This document shows, piece after piece, positions 52,709 to 64,000 of a stretch of 64,000 bases of DNA. A program made the position numbers and the translations under genes. Location of the stretch: assembly GCF_030758455.1 (NCBI RefSeq), contig NZ_CP132353.1, forward strand, positions 868,001 through 932,000, written 5' to 3'. The notes beneath the pieces were generated by a model. It did not search any database and was not told the origin of the DNA. It was given only the letters and a program-made list of their open reading frames with translations. Origin of the DNA: Erwinia pyri. GTDB lineage: Bacteria; Pseudomonadota; Gammaproteobacteria; Enterobacterales; Enterobacteriaceae. Each line of letters starts with the position of its first letter. Within the stretch, counting starts at the first letter, position 1.

Positions 52709-53941
52709 ATGACCTCAACCATTAAGCAAGCCCCATCTTCCCGACGTAAAAAAATCCTTTTACTGATCCTGGTCATTCTTGTGGCGCTGCTGCTCTGGCG
52801 TTTCTGGCCCCACGGCAGCAGTCACTCCGGCGGCCCTGGCGGTATGGGCGGTCCTGGTGGGCCAGGCGGCCCGGGCATGATCTCCGGCGCAGCAACACCG
52901 GTGCATGCCGGACAGGTTACCACGGCTGATGTTCCTGTTTACCTGACTGCGCTGGGCACGGTTATCCCCACTGCCACGGTCACGGTTACCAGTCGGGTGG
53001 ATGGGCAGTTAATGAAGATCTTTTTCACTGAAGGAGAAAAAGTTGAGGCGGGGCAGCTTCTGGCGCAGATCGATCCGCGCAGTTATCAGGCGACGCTGGG
53101 GCAGTATCAGGGCGACCTGAATCAGAACCAGGCGCTGCTGAAAAGCGCCAGCCTGACGCTGGCCCGCTACCGTAAGCTGTTTGCCCAGGACTCGCTTTCA
53201 CGTCAGGATCTGGAGAGCCAGATCGCTACCGTAGGCCAGTATAGCGGTGCCGTAAAAGCAGATGAGGCGCAGATTGCTGCCGCTAAGCTGAACATTGAGT
53301 TCTCCCGCATCACCTCACCCATCAGTGGTCGCACCGGGTTACGGCTGGTGGATGCAGGCAATATGGTGCACAGCTCTGACACCACCGGCATTGTCACTGT
53401 TACCCAGACCCAGCCTGCTGCCGTGACCTTCAGCGTGCCGCAGAATAATATTCCCACCCTGTTGAAATCGCTGCACAACGGCCAGAGCCTGCCTGCTACC
53501 GCGTTCGATCAGGATGGCGACAATGAGCTGGCGCAGGGCAGCGTGCAGTTTATCAGCAACCAGATCGACACCAGCACCGGCACGGTGGAGCTTAAGGCGC
53601 TGTTTGCCAACCAGGATGAGGCGCTCTACCCCAATCAGTTTGTGAACCTGCGCCTGCAGACCGGCACGCTGAAACAGGCATTGGTAATCCCGGCGCAGGC
53701 GCTGCAGCTCAGCAGCGACGGCAGCTTTGTTTATGTGATCAACAAAGATAAGAGCGTGACGCGCAAAGCGGTCAAAACCGGGCCGACGCTGGGCGAGACG
53801 CAGCAGGCCATTCTCTCCGGCGTCAGCGCGGGCGAGCAGGTGGTAACGGAAGGGATCGACCGGCTGAGCAACGGCAGCAAAGTGACCGTTATCAGCGACT
53901 CTGAGACCAAAGCCGCCAGCGTGAGCGCGAAAGGGCAATGA
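52709..53941 (+). CDS. RND efflux periplasmic adaptor, MdtA/MuxA-like
   Basis: This 410-residue membrane-fusion protein has an N-terminal TM anchor ([18 protein letters not shown]), a Gly/Pro/Met-rich linker (residues about 45-70), a lipoyl domain ([20 protein letters not shown]), an alpha-hairpin, and barrel domains ([20 protein letters not shown]). ATG 52709 ([11 protein letters not shown]) is taken although its ribosome site is weak. It is first of four overlapping efflux genes; ATGA joins it to the next gene. Confidence 0.9.
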   Translation: MTSTIKQAPSSRRKKILLLILVILVALLLWRFWPHGSSHSGGPGGMGGPGGPGGPGMISGAATPVHAGQVTTADVPVYLTALGTVIPTATVTVTSRVDGQLMKIFFTEGEKVEAGQLLAQIDPRSYQATLGQYQGDLNQNQALLKSASLTLARYRKLFAQDSLSRQDLESQIATVGQYSGAVKADEAQIAAAKLNIEFSRITSPISGRTGLRLVDAGNMVHSSDTTGIVTVTQTQPAAVTFSVPQNNIPTLLKSLHNGQSLPATAFDQDGDNELAQGSVQFISNQIDTSTGTVELKALFANQDEALYPNQFVNLRLQTGTLKQALVIPAQALQLSSDGSFVYVINKDKSVTRKAVKTGPTLGETQQAILSGVSAGEQVVTEGIDRLSNGSKVTVISDSETKAASVSAKGQ

Positions 53942-56900
53942 ATCCTTCGCGCATTTTTATCGAGCGTCCGGTTGCCACGATCCTGCTGATGGTGGCGGTA
54001 TTACTTTCCGGCATTTTCGCTTACCGTTTTCTCTCCACCTCGGCGCTGCCGCAGGTGGACTATCCCACCATTCAGGTCACCACGCTCTATCCGGGTGCCA
54101 GCCCGGACGTCATGGCTTCTTCGGTGACGGCCCCGCTGGAGCGCCAGCTTGGGCAGATGGCGGGGTTGAGCCAGATGGCCTCCAGCAGCTCGGGAGGCTC
54201 GTCGGTTATCACCCTGAAGTTCTCCCTGGATCTGTCGCTGGACGTGGCCGAACAGGAGGTGCAGGCTGCCATCAATGCGGCTGACAACCTGCTCCCTTCC
54301 GACCTGCCAAATCCGCCAACCTATAAGAAGGTGAATCCGGCCGACACGGCGGTGATCACTCTGGCGGCGAGTTCAGATACGCTGCCGCTGGTCAAAGTGC
54401 AGGATCTGGTTAACACGCGCATCGCGTTGAAGCTGTCGCAGATCTCCGGCGTCGGCATGGTGACGCTGGCGGGCGGGCACCAGCCCGCTATTCGCGTGCA
54501 GGTAGATCCGAAAGCGCTGGCGGCGCATGGCCTGACGCTGGAGGAGGTCAACACGCTGATCGGCAACAGCAACGTCAACGGATCGAAAGGGGGCTTTGAC
54601 GGGCAGTATCACTCCGTCACCATCGACGCTAACGATCAGCTGCGCACCGCGGAAGAGTACGGCAACCTGATCCTGACTTACCAGGATGGCGCGGCGCTGA
54701 GGCTGCACGATATCGCCCATATTGAGCAGGCGGCGGAGAATATCTTTCAATCCGCCTGGGCCAACCGTTCTCCGGCGATTGTGATTAGCGTACAGCGCCA
54801 GCCTGGCGCTAACGTTATCTCCGTGGTGGACGCGATCAAGGCGCAGCTGCCCACGCTGCAGGCCGCACTGCCAGATGGCGTAAAGGTGCAGATTCTTTCC
54901 GATCGGACCCAGACGATCCGCGCCTCTATAAGCGACGTACAGTTTGAGCTGATGCTGTCGATAGCGCTGGTGGTGATGGTGACCTTCCTGTTCCTGCGCA
55001 ACGTCGCTGCCACGTTAATCCCGAGCATTGCCGTACCGCTGTCGCTGGTCGGTACCTTTGGCGTGATGTATCTGGCTGGCTTCAGCCTCAATAATCTGTC
55101 GCTGATGGCGCTGACCATTGCCACCGGCTTTGTTATTGATGACGCCATCGTGGTGGTGGAGAACATCTCCCGACGGCTGGAGCAGGGTGAAACGCCAATG
55201 CAGGCGGCGCTGAACGGCTCTGCGCAGATTGGCTTCACCATTATCTCCCTGACCTTCTCGCTGATTGCGGTACTGATCCCGCTGCTGTTTATGGGGGACG
55301 TGGTAGGACGGCTGTTCCGCGAATTTGCCATCACTCTTGCCGTATCGATTCTGGTGTCGATGGTGGTTTCACTGACGCTGACGCCGATGCTTTGCGCCTC
55401 TCTGCTGCGCCATATTCCGCAAGAGCGTCAGAGCCGCTTTTACCGTAAGGGCGGGCAGGTTTTCGACAGGCTGATTGCAGGCTACGATCGGCTGCTGACC
55501 CTGGTCCTTAACCATCAGCGTCTGACCCTGCTGGTGGCGCTGGCAACGCTGATCTTTACTGGCCTGCTGTATGTGGTGGTTCCGAAAGGCTTCTTTCCTT
55601 CGCAGGATACCGGCCTGATTCAGGGCATAACCGTGGCGTCTCAGGATGTCTCCTTCAGCGAGATGGCGAAGCGCCAGCAGCAGCTCGCCGCTATCGTGCT
55701 GAAAAACCCGGCGGTCGCGAGTCTCTCCTCTACTATCGGCATTGATGGCACCAATACCAGCCTGAACAGCGGACGGATAGAGATTAACCTGCGCGCCTTT
55801 GACGAGCGTGATGAGCGCGCCGCGACCATTATTGCCGAACTGCAGCAGGCAACGCAGAACGTGCCGGGCATCCAGCTTTACCTGCAGGCTTCGCAGGATC
55901 TTACCGTTAACGATCAGGTGACACCGGATCAGTATCAGTTCTCGCTGGACGACGCGGAGAGCGAAAATCTGGTCACCTGGTCGCCAAAGCTGGTGGCGGC
56001 GCTGAAAAAACGGCCGGAGTTCAGCTCGGTGGTCAGCAATCTGCAGGATCAGGGGCAGGTGGCTTATGTTGAGCTGAACCGTGAGGCGGCAGCGCGCTAC
56101 GGCATTACCGCTGCTGACGTCGATACTGCGCTCTATAACGCGTTTGGTCAGCGGCTGGTCTCCACTATTTTCACCCAGTCGAACCAGTATCGTGTGGTGC
56201 TGGAAGTGGCGCCGAAATATCAGCGCTCTCCGGCGTCGTTTGATGATATTTATCTTGCCCCGGCCAGCACTTCCACCAGCACCAGCACCAGCAGTTCGTC
56301 CGGCAGCACCAGCGACAGCAGTTCAGCGGAAGCGGCGAGCACAGCAGGCATGGTGAAGCTGACATCCATTGCAAAAATCCATCAGCGGATCGGATCGCTG
56401 ACCCATATGCGGCTGAACCAGTTTCCGGCAGTCACGGTCTCCTTCAACCTGAACCACGGCTACTCGCTGGAGGAGGCGCAAAAAGCGATAGCGGAAACGC
56501 AGCAGAGCCTGGCGCTGCCCGCCAGCATCACGCTGCGCTATCAGGGTGAGACGGCGGCGTTCCAGAGCGCTACCAGCAATACTCTGTGGCTGATCCTGGC
56601 CGCACTGCTCACCATGTATGTGGTGCTGGGTATTCTCTATGAGAGCTTTATCCATCCGGTAACCATTCTCTCTACGCTGCCTTCTGCCGCTGTTGGCGCC
56701 TTACTGACGCTGCTGCTGGCGGGAACCGAGTTCAGCCTGATTGCGCTGATTGGGGTGATCCTGCTGATTGGCATTGTGAAAAAGAACGCCATTATGATGA
56801 TCGATTTTGCGCTGGAGGCGGAGAAAACGCAGCATCTCAGCCCGCGTGAGGCGATCCATCAGGCCTGCCTGCTGCGCTTCCGGCCGATCCTGATGACCAC

Positions 56901-57102
56901 CATGGCCGCGCTGCTCGGGGCGCTGCCGCTAATGCTCGCTTCTGGTTCCGGGGCCGAGCTGCGTCAACCGCTGGGGCTGGTGATTGTGGGCGGTCTGATC
57001 TTCAGTCAGGTACTGACGCTGTTCTCCACGCCGGTTATCTACCTCTGGTTCGATCGTCTGGCAGAAGGCACCCGACGCAGGCTGCGTAAGGCGCGCGGAT
57101 GA
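53938..57102 (+). CDS. RND efflux transporter, MdtB/MuxB-like
   Basis: This 1054-residue, 12-TM proton antiporter subunit has the RND signatures: [20 protein letters not shown] at the N-terminus, the TM4 aspartates in [16 protein letters not shown], and the TM10 lysines in [18 protein letters not shown]. In MdtABC and MuxABC two different RND proteins form a heterotrimer. A Ser/Thr-rich insert at about residues 775-805 makes it longer than E. coli MdtB (1040). It overlaps the adaptor gene and the next transporter gene by 4 bp each. Confidence 0.92.
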   Translation: MNPSRIFIERPVATILLMVAVLLSGIFAYRFLSTSALPQVDYPTIQVTTLYPGASPDVMASSVTAPLERQLGQMAGLSQMASSSSGGSSVITLKFSLDLSLDVAEQEVQAAINAADNLLPSDLPNPPTYKKVNPADTAVITLAASSDTLPLVKVQDLVNTRIALKLSQISGVGMVTLAGGHQPAIRVQVDPKALAAHGLTLEEVNTLIGNSNVNGSKGGFDGQYHSVTIDANDQLRTAEEYGNLILTYQDGAALRLHDIAHIEQAAENIFQSAWANRSPAIVISVQRQPGANVISVVDAIKAQLPTLQAALPDGVKVQILSDRTQTIRASISDVQFELMLSIALVVMVTFLFLRNVAATLIPSIAVPLSLVGTFGVMYLAGFSLNNLSLMALTIATGFVIDDAIVVVENISRRLEQGETPMQAALNGSAQIGFTIISLTFSLIAVLIPLLFMGDVVGRLFREFAITLAVSILVSMVVSLTLTPMLCASLLRHIPQERQSRFYRKGGQVFDRLIAGYDRLLTLVLNHQRLTLLVALATLIFTGLLYVVVPKGFFPSQDTGLIQGITVASQDVSFSEMAKRQQQLAAIVLKNPAVASLSSTIGIDGTNTSLNSGRIEINLRAFDERDERAATIIAELQQATQNVPGIQLYLQASQDLTVNDQVTPDQYQFSLDDAESENLVTWSPKLVAALKKRPEFSSVVSNLQDQGQVAYVELNREAAARYGITAADVDTALYNAFGQRLVSTIFTQSNQYRVVLEVAPKYQRSPASFDDIYLAPASTSTSTSTSSSSGSTSDSSSAEAASTAGMVKLTSIAKIHQRIGSLTHMRLNQFPAVTVSFNLNHGYSLEEAQKAIAETQQSLALPASITLRYQGETAAFQSATSNTLWLILAALLTMYVVLGILYESFIHPVTILSTLPSAAVGALLTLLLAGTEFSLIALIGVILLIGIVKKNAIMMIDFALEAEKTQHLSPREAIHQACLLRFRPILMTTMAALLGALPLMLASGSGAELRQPLGLVIVGGLIFSQVLTLFSTPVIYLWFDRLAEGTRRRLRKARG
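56262..56350 (+). repeat. Ser/Thr low-complexity insert in the MdtB-like protein
   Basis: Runs of AGCACC/TCC-type codons encode [20 protein letters not shown] and then SSAEAAST. It lies in the C-terminal periplasmic half, where E. coli MdtB has a shorter loop. The codon repetition suggests replication slippage. Confidence 0.75.
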
Positions 57103-60100
57103 ATATCACTCGCCTGTTTATCTTCCGGCCCGTCGCCACGCTGCTATTGACGCTGGCATTGCTGCTGCTGGGCGCTTTAAGCTACCGCCTTTTGCCGGTG
57201 GCGCCGCTGCCGCAGGTCGACTTTCCCACCATCATGGTCTCCGCCAGCCTGGCAGGCGCCAGCCCGGAAACCATGGCGGCGACGGTAGCCACGCCGCTGG
57301 AGCGATCGCTGGGTCAGATTGCGGGCATCAGCGAAATGACCTCCAGCAGTTCACAGGGTTCCAGCAACATTATTCTGCAGTTTGAGTTGAGCCGTGACAT
57401 CAACGGGGCCGCGCGTGATGTTCAGGCGGCGATCAATGCCGCCCGCAGCCTGCTGCCCAGCGGCATGGCTTCGCTGCCGACCTACCGTAAGGCGAATCCT
57501 TCCGATGCGCCGATCGTTATGCTGGCGCTGACCTCAACCACCCGCAGCAAAGGCGAGCTTTATGATATCGCCGACAGCAAAATCGACCAGAAAATTGCGC
57601 AGGTGAAGGGCGTGGGTGACGTCTCGCTGATGGGCAGCGCGCTGCCTGCGGTCAGGATCGACCTGCAGCCACAGAAGCTGACCCACTTTGGCGTTTCGCT
57701 GGACAAGGTGCGCGAAGCTATCGCCAACAGCACCACCAATCTGCCAAAGGGCATGCTGCAGGGCGATCGTCAATCCTGGGTGGTGGACGGTAACGGCCAG
57801 CTTGAACAGGCCACTCAGTACGCAAAGCTGATAGTCAGCTACCAGGATGGCAAGGCAATCCACCTCAGCGACGTCGCCACGGTCTATGACTCGGTTGAAG
57901 ATAAGTACAACGTGGGATTTTACAACCAGACGCCATCGGTGATGATTGGCGTAACCCGCCAGGCGGGCGCCAATATGCTGGAAACCATCGACGCCATCAA
58001 AGCGCAGCTCCCTGCGCTTGAGAAAGAGCTGCCTGCGGACGTGGCGCTGAAGATTGTCGTTGACCGATCGCCCAACGTGCGTGCCTCGTTGTATGACACG
58101 GAAGAGACGCTGCTGATCGCCGTGCTGCTGGTGATTACGGTGGTATTCATCTTCCTGCGCAACGTGCAGGCGGTGCTGATCCCCGCGCTGGCGCTGCCGG
58201 TGTCGCTGGTGGGAACCTGTAGCGTAATGTACCTGCTGGGCTACAGCCTGGATAACCTGTCGCTGATGGCGCTGATTATCGCCACCGGCTTTGTAGTCGA
58301 TGACGCAATTGTGGTGCTGGAGAATATCACCCGCTATATCGAAGAGGGACTGAGCCCGGTGCGCGCTTCGCTGAAAGGCGCGCACGAGGTGAGTTTCACC
58401 GTCCTGTCGATGACCCTGTCGCTGGTGGCGGTCTTTATCCCCATTCTGCTGATGGGCAGCATTGTCGGACGCCTGTTCCGCGAGTTCGCGGTAACGCTGA
58501 CGGTATCGCTGATTATCTCAATGCTGGTTTCCTTGAGCCTGACGCCGATGCTCTGTTCGCGGCTGCTGAAGCGCAGGCCCGCCAGGCGGCCCCATCCGGT
58601 TTACCAGTGGATTGAAAATGGCCTGAATCGCCTGCTGGCGGCCTATGCTTCGGCGCTGAACTGGGTGATGCGCCATCAGCGGCTGACGCTGTTCAGCCTG
58701 ATCCTGACGGTTATCCTTAATCTGTTTCTCTATTCGGTGGTGCAGAAGGGCTTTTTCCCGAATCAGGATACCGGCCTGCTGATGGGCATGCTGCGCGCCG
58801 ATCAAAACGTCTCTTTCCAGGCGATGAAGCCGAAACTGCAACAATTTGCGAAGATGATCGAACAGGACCCGGCTGTGGATGGCGTCATGTCCTCAATGGG
58901 CAGCGGGGCCTTTGGCTCCCGCAACAGCGCGAACTTCTTTGTGCATCTGAAAGAGTTCGATAAGCGTGACGCCACGGCAACCGAGGTAGCGAACCGGCTC
59001 AGTGGCAAAGCCGTCACTGTTCCTGGCGTACAGCTGTTTTTGATGGCTGCTCAGGATATTCATATCGGCGGCCGCAGCGCCAACGCCTCTTACCAGTACA
59101 GCCTGCAGGCCGACGACCTCGACACGCTGCGGATCTGGACGCCGAAGGTAAAAGCGGCGCTGGAGGCGATCCCGCAGCTGACCAGCGTCGACTCTGACTC
59201 GCAAACCGGCGGGCAGGAAGTGATGATCAACATCGATCGCGACCGGGCAAAACGGCTGGGGGTTGATGTGGAGATGCTCGATACCCTGCTGAACAACGCT
59301 TTTGCGCAGCGTCAGGTCGCCACGCTCTATAAAACGCTTAACCAGTATCACGTGGTGATGTCATTGCAGGATGCTTACACCCGCGATCCGGAAATGCTGC
59401 GAAAAATGTTCGTGGTCAACGACCAGGGGGACCAGGTGCCGGTTTCAGCGTTCGCCAGCTTCAGCGGCGGCAACTCGCCGCTCTCTGTGGCGCATCAGGG
59501 GCAGTCGGCAACCAGCACCATCGCCTTTAACCTGGTGGATGGCGTTTCGCTGGAGCAGGCGCAATCGTTGATCAAAACAGCGATGGCAAAAATTGCCCTG
59601 CCGGAGACCATTCAGGCCGGATTCCAGGGGACCGCGAAGGCGTTCGCCGAGCTCACCGCTTCCATGCCCTGGCTGATTCTGGCCGCGCTGGCTGCTGTTT
59701 ATATCGTGCTGGGGGTGCTGTATGAGAGCTATATCCATCCGCTGACCATCCTTTCCACGCTGCCTTCCGCAGGCGTAGGGGCGTTGCTGCTGCTCTTGCT
59801 GACCCATACACAGCTGACGGTGATTGCGCTGATCGGCATTTTGTTGCTGATCGGCATTGTGAAAAAGAACGCCATTATGATGATCGACTTTGCGCTGGCC
59901 GCCGAACGCAACCAGGGGCTGTCGCCGCAGCAGGCGATTACCCAGGCCTGCCTGATGCGGTTCCGCCCGATTATGATGACCACGCTGGCGGCCTTTTTCG
60001 GCGCCCTGCCGCTGGCGCTGGGCAGCGGCGGCGATGCCGATCTGCGCAGCCCGCTGGGGCTGGCCATTGCCGGTGGCCTGGCACTGAGCCAGCTGTTAAC

Positions 60101-60191
60101 CCTGTTCACCACGCCGGTGGTGTACCTCTACCTCGATCGCGCCAGCCGGGCTACCAAACGCCAGTGGTCCCGCCTGCGCCATGCAGAATAA
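57099..60191 (+). CDS. RND efflux transporter, MdtC/MuxC-like
   Basis: This 1030-residue second RND subunit has [22 protein letters not shown]4 [17 protein letters not shown], and TM10 [19 protein letters not shown]. Length is close to E. coli MdtC (1025). It is translationally coupled to the MdtB-like gene and overlaps the outer-membrane factor start by one base. The heteromultimeric pump likely exports amphipathic compounds such as bile salts, novobiocin or plant phenolics; substrates are inferred from the family. Confidence 0.92.
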   Translation: MNITRLFIFRPVATLLLTLALLLLGALSYRLLPVAPLPQVDFPTIMVSASLAGASPETMAATVATPLERSLGQIAGISEMTSSSSQGSSNIILQFELSRDINGAARDVQAAINAARSLLPSGMASLPTYRKANPSDAPIVMLALTSTTRSKGELYDIADSKIDQKIAQVKGVGDVSLMGSALPAVRIDLQPQKLTHFGVSLDKVREAIANSTTNLPKGMLQGDRQSWVVDGNGQLEQATQYAKLIVSYQDGKAIHLSDVATVYDSVEDKYNVGFYNQTPSVMIGVTRQAGANMLETIDAIKAQLPALEKELPADVALKIVVDRSPNVRASLYDTEETLLIAVLLVITVVFIFLRNVQAVLIPALALPVSLVGTCSVMYLLGYSLDNLSLMALIIATGFVVDDAIVVLENITRYIEEGLSPVRASLKGAHEVSFTVLSMTLSLVAVFIPILLMGSIVGRLFREFAVTLTVSLIISMLVSLSLTPMLCSRLLKRRPARRPHPVYQWIENGLNRLLAAYASALNWVMRHQRLTLFSLILTVILNLFLYSVVQKGFFPNQDTGLLMGMLRADQNVSFQAMKPKLQQFAKMIEQDPAVDGVMSSMGSGAFGSRNSANFFVHLKEFDKRDATATEVANRLSGKAVTVPGVQLFLMAAQDIHIGGRSANASYQYSLQADDLDTLRIWTPKVKAALEAIPQLTSVDSDSQTGGQEVMINIDRDRAKRLGVDVEMLDTLLNNAFAQRQVATLYKTLNQYHVVMSLQDAYTRDPEMLRKMFVVNDQGDQVPVSAFASFSGGNSPLSVAHQGQSATSTIAFNLVDGVSLEQAQSLIKTAMAKIALPETIQAGFQGTAKAFAELTASMPWLILAALAAVYIVLGVLYESYIHPLTILSTLPSAGVGALLLLLLTHTQLTVIALIGILLLIGIVKKNAIMMIDFALAAERNQGLSPQQAITQACLMRFRPIMMTTLAAFFGALPLALGSGGDADLRSPLGLAIAGGLALSQLLTLFTTPVVYLYLDRASRATKRQWSRLRHAE

Positions 60192-61603
60192 TGATGATGA
60201 CTAAAACCAAACTAACCACCCTGTTACTGGCGCTGCTGCTGAGCGGCTGCGCTGTTGGACCTGATTACCAGCGGCCAGCGGCCAGCGTGCCCGGCCACTA
60301 TAAAGAGGCGCGGGGCTGGCAGCAGGCCCGGCCGCAGGATGCCGCCAGCAAAGGCGACTGGTGGGCGGTCTATCACGATGCGACGCTGGACGGTCTGCTG
60401 CGGCAGGTTGCCATCTCCAACCAGAACGTGGCGCAGTATGAAGCGCAATACCGGCAGGCGAGGGCACTGGTTGCGGAATCGCGTTCCGGCCTGTTTCCCA
60501 GCGTAACCGGAACCGGTGCCACCACCCGCAGCGGCAGCACGGGCAGCGTTGCCACCGGCGGCGGCCGTAGCGTCAGTAACAGCCATTCACTGGAAGCCAG
60601 CGCCAGCTGGGAGCTGGATATCTGGGGCAAGCTGCGCCGCACGCTGGAAGAGAACCGGGCCAGCGCGCAGGCCAGCGCAGCGGAACTGGCGAATATCACC
60701 CTCAGCGCCCAGTCTGAACTGGCACAGGACTATTTCCAGCTACGCATTATGGATCGGCAGATTGCGCTCTATCAGCAAAGCGTGGCAGCGTATCAGCGCT
60801 ACCTGACGGTCATTAATAATAAATATCAGGCGGGGAGCGAGTCCCGCGCCACGCTGGCTCAGGCGCAGGCACAGCTGGAAAGCGCCCGTGCCTCGGCGCT
60901 GGATCTGAGCTGGCAGCGGGCGCAAAACGAACATGCCATCGCCATGCTCATCGGCAAAACGCCAGCCGAATTTAGCCTGCCGGTGGCAGAGCTGACCGCC
61001 ACGCTGCCCGCTGTTCCGGAAGCGCTGCCTTCTGAACTGCTCCAGCGCCGTCCCGATATTGCCTATGCTGAACGTAACGTAGCCGCCGCCAATGCCGCAG
61101 TCGGCGTTGCCATTGCCGGGTACTATCCTGACCTGACGCTAAGCGCAACGGGCGGTTTCTCCAGCTCCACGTTCCATAATCTCTTGTCGCTACCGAACCG
61201 CGTCTGGTCGTTAGGGCCTGAGCTGAGCGGTACGCTACTCGACTTTGGCGCCACCTCCTCAAAAGTGGATCAGGCGCGCGCGGCCTATGATGCAGATGTT
61301 GCCAGCTACCGTCAGGCGGTGCTGGAAGGCTTCCAGGAAGTAGAGGATTACCTGGTTGAACTCCATACCCTGCAGGAGGAGAGGGTGGTGCAGCAGCGGG
61401 CGACGGAGGCGGCAAAAGAGTCTGCCCGCGTCACCTACAATCAGTACCAGGCGGGAATGATCGACTATCTCGATGTGGCGACTACCGAAAACAGCAGCCT
61501 GAGTTCCCAGCAGAGCCTGCTGTCGCTGCAAAGCACGCAGTGGGTGGCAAGCGTGGCGCTGATTGTTGCGCTGGGCGGCGGCTGGCAGTCAGCCTCTCTC
61601 TGA
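60191..61603 (+). CDS. Outer-membrane efflux lipoprotein (NodT/OprM family)
   Basis: This TolC-like factor of about 470 residues has a lipoprotein signal KLTTLLLALLLSGC followed by AVGPDYQRP, typical of OprM/NodT. Two repeats of long helices and RRPDIAYAERNVAAANAAVG are present. Three ATG codons (60191, 60194, 60197) could start it; none has a strong ribosome site, and coupling to the previous stop is likely. E. coli mdtABC lacks such a gene and uses TolC, while Pseudomonas muxABC-opmB has one. Confidence 0.9.
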   Translation: MMMTKTKLTTLLLALLLSGCAVGPDYQRPAASVPGHYKEARGWQQARPQDAASKGDWWAVYHDATLDGLLRQVAISNQNVAQYEAQYRQARALVAESRSGLFPSVTGTGATTRSGSTGSVATGGGRSVSNSHSLEASASWELDIWGKLRRTLEENRASAQASAAELANITLSAQSELAQDYFQLRIMDRQIALYQQSVAAYQRYLTVINNKYQAGSESRATLAQAQAQLESARASALDLSWQRAQNEHAIAMLIGKTPAEFSLPVAELTATLPAVPEALPSELLQRRPDIAYAERNVAAANAAVGVAIAGYYPDLTLSATGGFSSSTFHNLLSLPNRVWSLGPELSGTLLDFGATSSKVDQARAAYDADVASYRQAVLEGFQEVEDYLVELHTLQEERVVQQRATEAAKESARVTYNQYQAGMIDYLDVATTENSSLSSQQSLLSLQSTQWVASVALIVALGGGWQSASL

Positions 61604-61818
61604 GCGGATTGCCCGCAGAGCCTCGTCGCGCTTTACCAGAGTACGACGAGCGCCATGCCTGACATTATGTTGTCGATCCTGCCCGCAAAAGAGTAATGAA
61701 ATGCAGAAAAGGGGCAGATTTGTTCAGATAAACACGGCAATTTGGCGCCGTTGCCATTGAGTTGTTTCACCAGATGCTGCATCGTTATAGCCAACTTTTT
61801 TATGCTCAAGGAGTTGGC

Positions 61819-63978
61819 ATGCTCTTTTCCCTGCTTCGGCGGATATTTCGTCTCTGCTTCCGTACCCGCCTGAAGGGCGATCTCTCTGGTTTATATAAAG
61901 AAAAGGTGCTGATCGTTCCCAACCATATGTCGTTTCTGGATGGGGTGCTGCTGGCGATCTTTTTACCCGTTAAACCCGTGTTTGCCGTCTACTCTTCAAT
62001 CAGTGAGCAGTGGTACATGCGCTGGGCGCGCAAGGTCATCGATTTTGTGCCGTTAGATCCCACTAAACCGATGTCGGTGAAGCACCTGGTCAGGGTCATT
62101 GGGCAGGGGCGCCCGGTAGTGATCTTCCCGGAAGGACGCATCACGGTGACCGGTTCGCTGATGAAAATCTATGAAGGGGCCGGATTTGTGGCGGCAAAGT
62201 CACAGGCGACAGTGGTGCCGCTGCGCATTGAGGGCGCTGAGTTTACCCCTTTTGGTCGCCTGGCGGGGGTCTTTAAACGCCGGCTTTTCCCCACCATCTC
62301 TCTGACCGTGCTGCCTTCCACCCTTATCCCGATGCCGGAAGCGCCCAGCGCGCGGGAACGACGCAAGCTGGCGGGAGAGCATCTGCATCATATTATGATG
62401 GAAGCCCGTATGGCGGTTCGCCCGCGGGAGACGCTCTGGCAGGCATTTCTGTCGGCCCGCACGCGTTACGGCTTCTTCAAACCCTGCATTGAAGATGTGA
62501 ATTTCACGCCGGACAGTTACACCAGCCTGGTGAAAAAATCACTGGGCGTGGGGCGGATTCTGGAACGTTATACTGCGCCGGGGGAATATATCGGTCTGCT
62601 GCTGCCCAATGCCACGGTGACGGCAGCGGCGATCCTGGGAGCCTCCATGCGTGGGCGCGTTCCCGCTATGCTTAACTACACCTCCGGAGTAAAAGGGGTC
62701 AGCAGCGCGTTAACCGCGGCTGAAGTGAAAACCGTCTTTACCTCGCGTCAGTTTCTGGATAAAGGCAAGCTCTGGCACCTGCCGGAAGAGATAACCCAGG
62801 TGAAGTGGGTCTTTCTCGAAGATCTCAAAGATACCGTAACCACGCGGGACAAACTCTGGATCCTGGGGCATCTGCTGCTGCCGCGTCTGGCTGAAGTCCA
62901 GCAGCAGCCTGAAGCGGCGGCGATGGTGCTCTTTACCTCCGGTTCAGAAGGGCACCCCAAAGGGGTGGTGCATTCGCACAAAAGCCTGCTGGCAAACGTG
63001 GAGCAGATCAGAACCGTGGCGGACTTCACCCCGCGGGATCGTTTTATGTCTGCGCTGCCGCTGTTTCACGCTTTCGGCCTGACGGTAGGGCTCTTTACGC
63101 CGCTGATGACCGGCGCGCAGGTATTCCTCTATCCCAGCCCGCTGCACTACCGCATCATTCCTGAGCTGGTGTATGACCGCAACTGCACCGTGCTGTTCGG
63201 CACCTCAACCTTCCTGGGCAACTATGCCCGCTTTGGTAATCCGTATGATTTCGCGCGGCTGCGCTACGTGGTGGCGGGTGCGGAAAAGCTACAGGAAGCG
63301 ACGCGGCAAACCTGGATGGAGAAATTCGGCATCCGCATTCTGGAAGGGTATGGCGTGACGGAATGCGCGCCGGTTGTTGCCATTAATGTGCCGATGGCGG
63401 CGAAAAATCACACCGTGGGCCGCATTCTGCCCGGCATGGATTCACGCCTGATCTCTGTTCCGGGCATTGAGGAGGGCGGCCTGCTGCAGCTGCGGGGGCC
63501 TAACATCATGAAAGGCTACCTGCGCGTTGAGAAACCTGGGGTGCTTGAAGCGCCAGCGGCGGACAACGGAGAAGGCCAGATGGAGGCGGGCTGGTACGAT
63601 ACCGGCGACATCGTGAGCTTTGACGATCACGGCTTCTGCCAGATTCAGGGACGCATGAAACGTTTTGCAAAAATTGCCGGTGAAATGGTGTCGCTGGAGA
63701 TGGTTGAGCAGATCGCGCTTAAAGCTTCAGCGGAGAAGCAGCACGCTGCCTCAATAAAACCAGACGGCAACCGGGGCGAGGCGCTGGTGCTGTTCACCAC
63801 CGACAGCGAGCTTACCCGCGACAGGCTGCAGCGCGCCGCCCGCGAGCTGGGCAGTCCGGAGCTGGCCGTGCCCAGAGATATTCGCGTGCTGAAACAGCTG
63901 CCGCTGCTGGGCAGCGGTAAGCCTGACTTTGTCACCCTGCGCAGCATGGCTGAAAACCCGGAGAGCAGTAATGAGTAA
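61819..63978 (+). CDS. aas: Aas bifunctional acyltransferase / acyl-ACP synthetase
   Basis: This 719-residue inner-membrane protein reacylates lysophosphatidylethanolamine. The N-terminal acyltransferase domain has the NHMSFLDG (HxxxxD-type) block and [20 protein letters not shown]. The C-terminal AMP-forming ligase domain has [34 protein letters not shown] and [17 protein letters not shown] 61819 ([10 protein letters not shown]) with AAGGAG seven bases upstream gives exactly the E. coli length; the frame extends to 61762. It overlaps the lplT start by 8 bp. Confidence 0.96.
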   Translation: MLFSLLRRIFRLCFRTRLKGDLSGLYKEKVLIVPNHMSFLDGVLLAIFLPVKPVFAVYSSISEQWYMRWARKVIDFVPLDPTKPMSVKHLVRVIGQGRPVVIFPEGRITVTGSLMKIYEGAGFVAAKSQATVVPLRIEGAEFTPFGRLAGVFKRRLFPTISLTVLPSTLIPMPEAPSARERRKLAGEHLHHIMMEARMAVRPRETLWQAFLSARTRYGFFKPCIEDVNFTPDSYTSLVKKSLGVGRILERYTAPGEYIGLLLPNATVTAAAILGASMRGRVPAMLNYTSGVKGVSSALTAAEVKTVFTSRQFLDKGKLWHLPEEITQVKWVFLEDLKDTVTTRDKLWILGHLLLPRLAEVQQQPEAAAMVLFTSGSEGHPKGVVHSHKSLLANVEQIRTVADFTPRDRFMSALPLFHAFGLTVGLFTPLMTGAQVFLYPSPLHYRIIPELVYDRNCTVLFGTSTFLGNYARFGNPYDFARLRYVVAGAEKLQEATRQTWMEKFGIRILEGYGVTECAPVVAINVPMAAKNHTVGRILPGMDSRLISVPGIEEGGLLQLRGPNIMKGYLRVEKPGVLEAPAADNGEGQMEAGWYDTGDIVSFDDHGFCQIQGRMKRFAKIAGEMVSLEMVEQIALKASAEKQHAASIKPDGNRGEALVLFTTDSELTRDRLQRAARELGSPELAVPRDIRVLKQLPLLGSGKPDFVTLRSMAENPESSNE

Positions 63979-64000
63979 TGCCGACGGTTCGCAAAAGTTG
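63971..64000 (+). CDS. lplT: Start of lysophospholipid transporter LplT, cut by window end
   Basis: ATG 63971 overlaps the aas stop and opens a frame [10 protein letters not shown] up to the window edge. LplT follows aas in E. coli and flips lysophospholipids to it. Only ten codons are visible, so the call rests on position and on the overlap. Confidence 0.7.
   Translation, partial: MSNADGSQKL

Overview
The window is a GC-rich chromosomal segment of an enterobacterium, most likely Erwiniaceae (Erwinia/Pantoea group). Three E. coli-type gene blocks are recognisable: ubiH-ubiI-gcvTHP-ygfF-(bglA)-yqfA-ygfZ-sdhE-cptA-fldB, then xerD-dsbC-recJ-prfB-lysS, then lysR-lysA-galR-omr-aas-lplT. The plant-associate assignment is inferred from an EsaI/EsaR-like quorum-sensing pair and from an effector-like gene preceded by a hrp-box-like promoter.

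Layout. 1-2194: end of ubiH and complete ubiI (ubiquinone hydroxylases). 2223-3570: effector-like minus-strand gene with a PARP-like motif and a hrp box. 3850-8424: glycine cleavage operon gcvT-gcvH-gcvP with terminator. 8437-13286: ygfF, a decayed bglA remnant, an HD-domain hydrolase, yqfA/trhA, ygfZ, sdhE and cptA. 13357-13875: fldB, whose start codon lies inside attL.

13862-28339 is a P2/186-type prophage flanked by a 15-bp repeat that contains the fldB start codon. It keeps int, a 186-type cI, a cox/apl-like gene, cII, fil, small early genes, dam, replication gene A, a LexA-boxed small gene, a cos-like sequence, portal gene Q, U, D and ogr. Terminase P, capsid, lysis and most tail genes are gone: a 3' scrap of P is joined to a scrap of J, which is joined to the 3' part of tape-measure gene T. 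Two AT-rich genes between cos and Q, a two-TM membrane protein and a ThsB-like TIR protein, look like an anti-phage module; a convergent gene between dam and A looks like another accessory gene.

28438-34602: xerD-dsbC-recJ, prfB (with its programmed +1 frameshift) and lysS. 34999-37813: convergent luxI/luxR, a cupin protein and a trypsin-like lipoprotein. 38290-41744: MFS transporter, lysR, lysA. 41899-46824: beta-glucoside-type PTS (EIIA divergent from EIIC-GH1-EIIB), a UxuR-like GntR regulator with three matching operator-like sites in the divergent promoter, and a GNAT acetyltransferase. 46878-50533: galR with its operator, a BisC-like molybdoenzyme, and one OmrA/OmrB-type sRNA. 50708-61603: an FtsI paralogue and a MdtABC/MuxABC-type RND efflux operon with its own outer-membrane factor. 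61819-64000: aas and the first codons of lplT.

All calls come from reading the sequence and from remembered family features; no database search was run.
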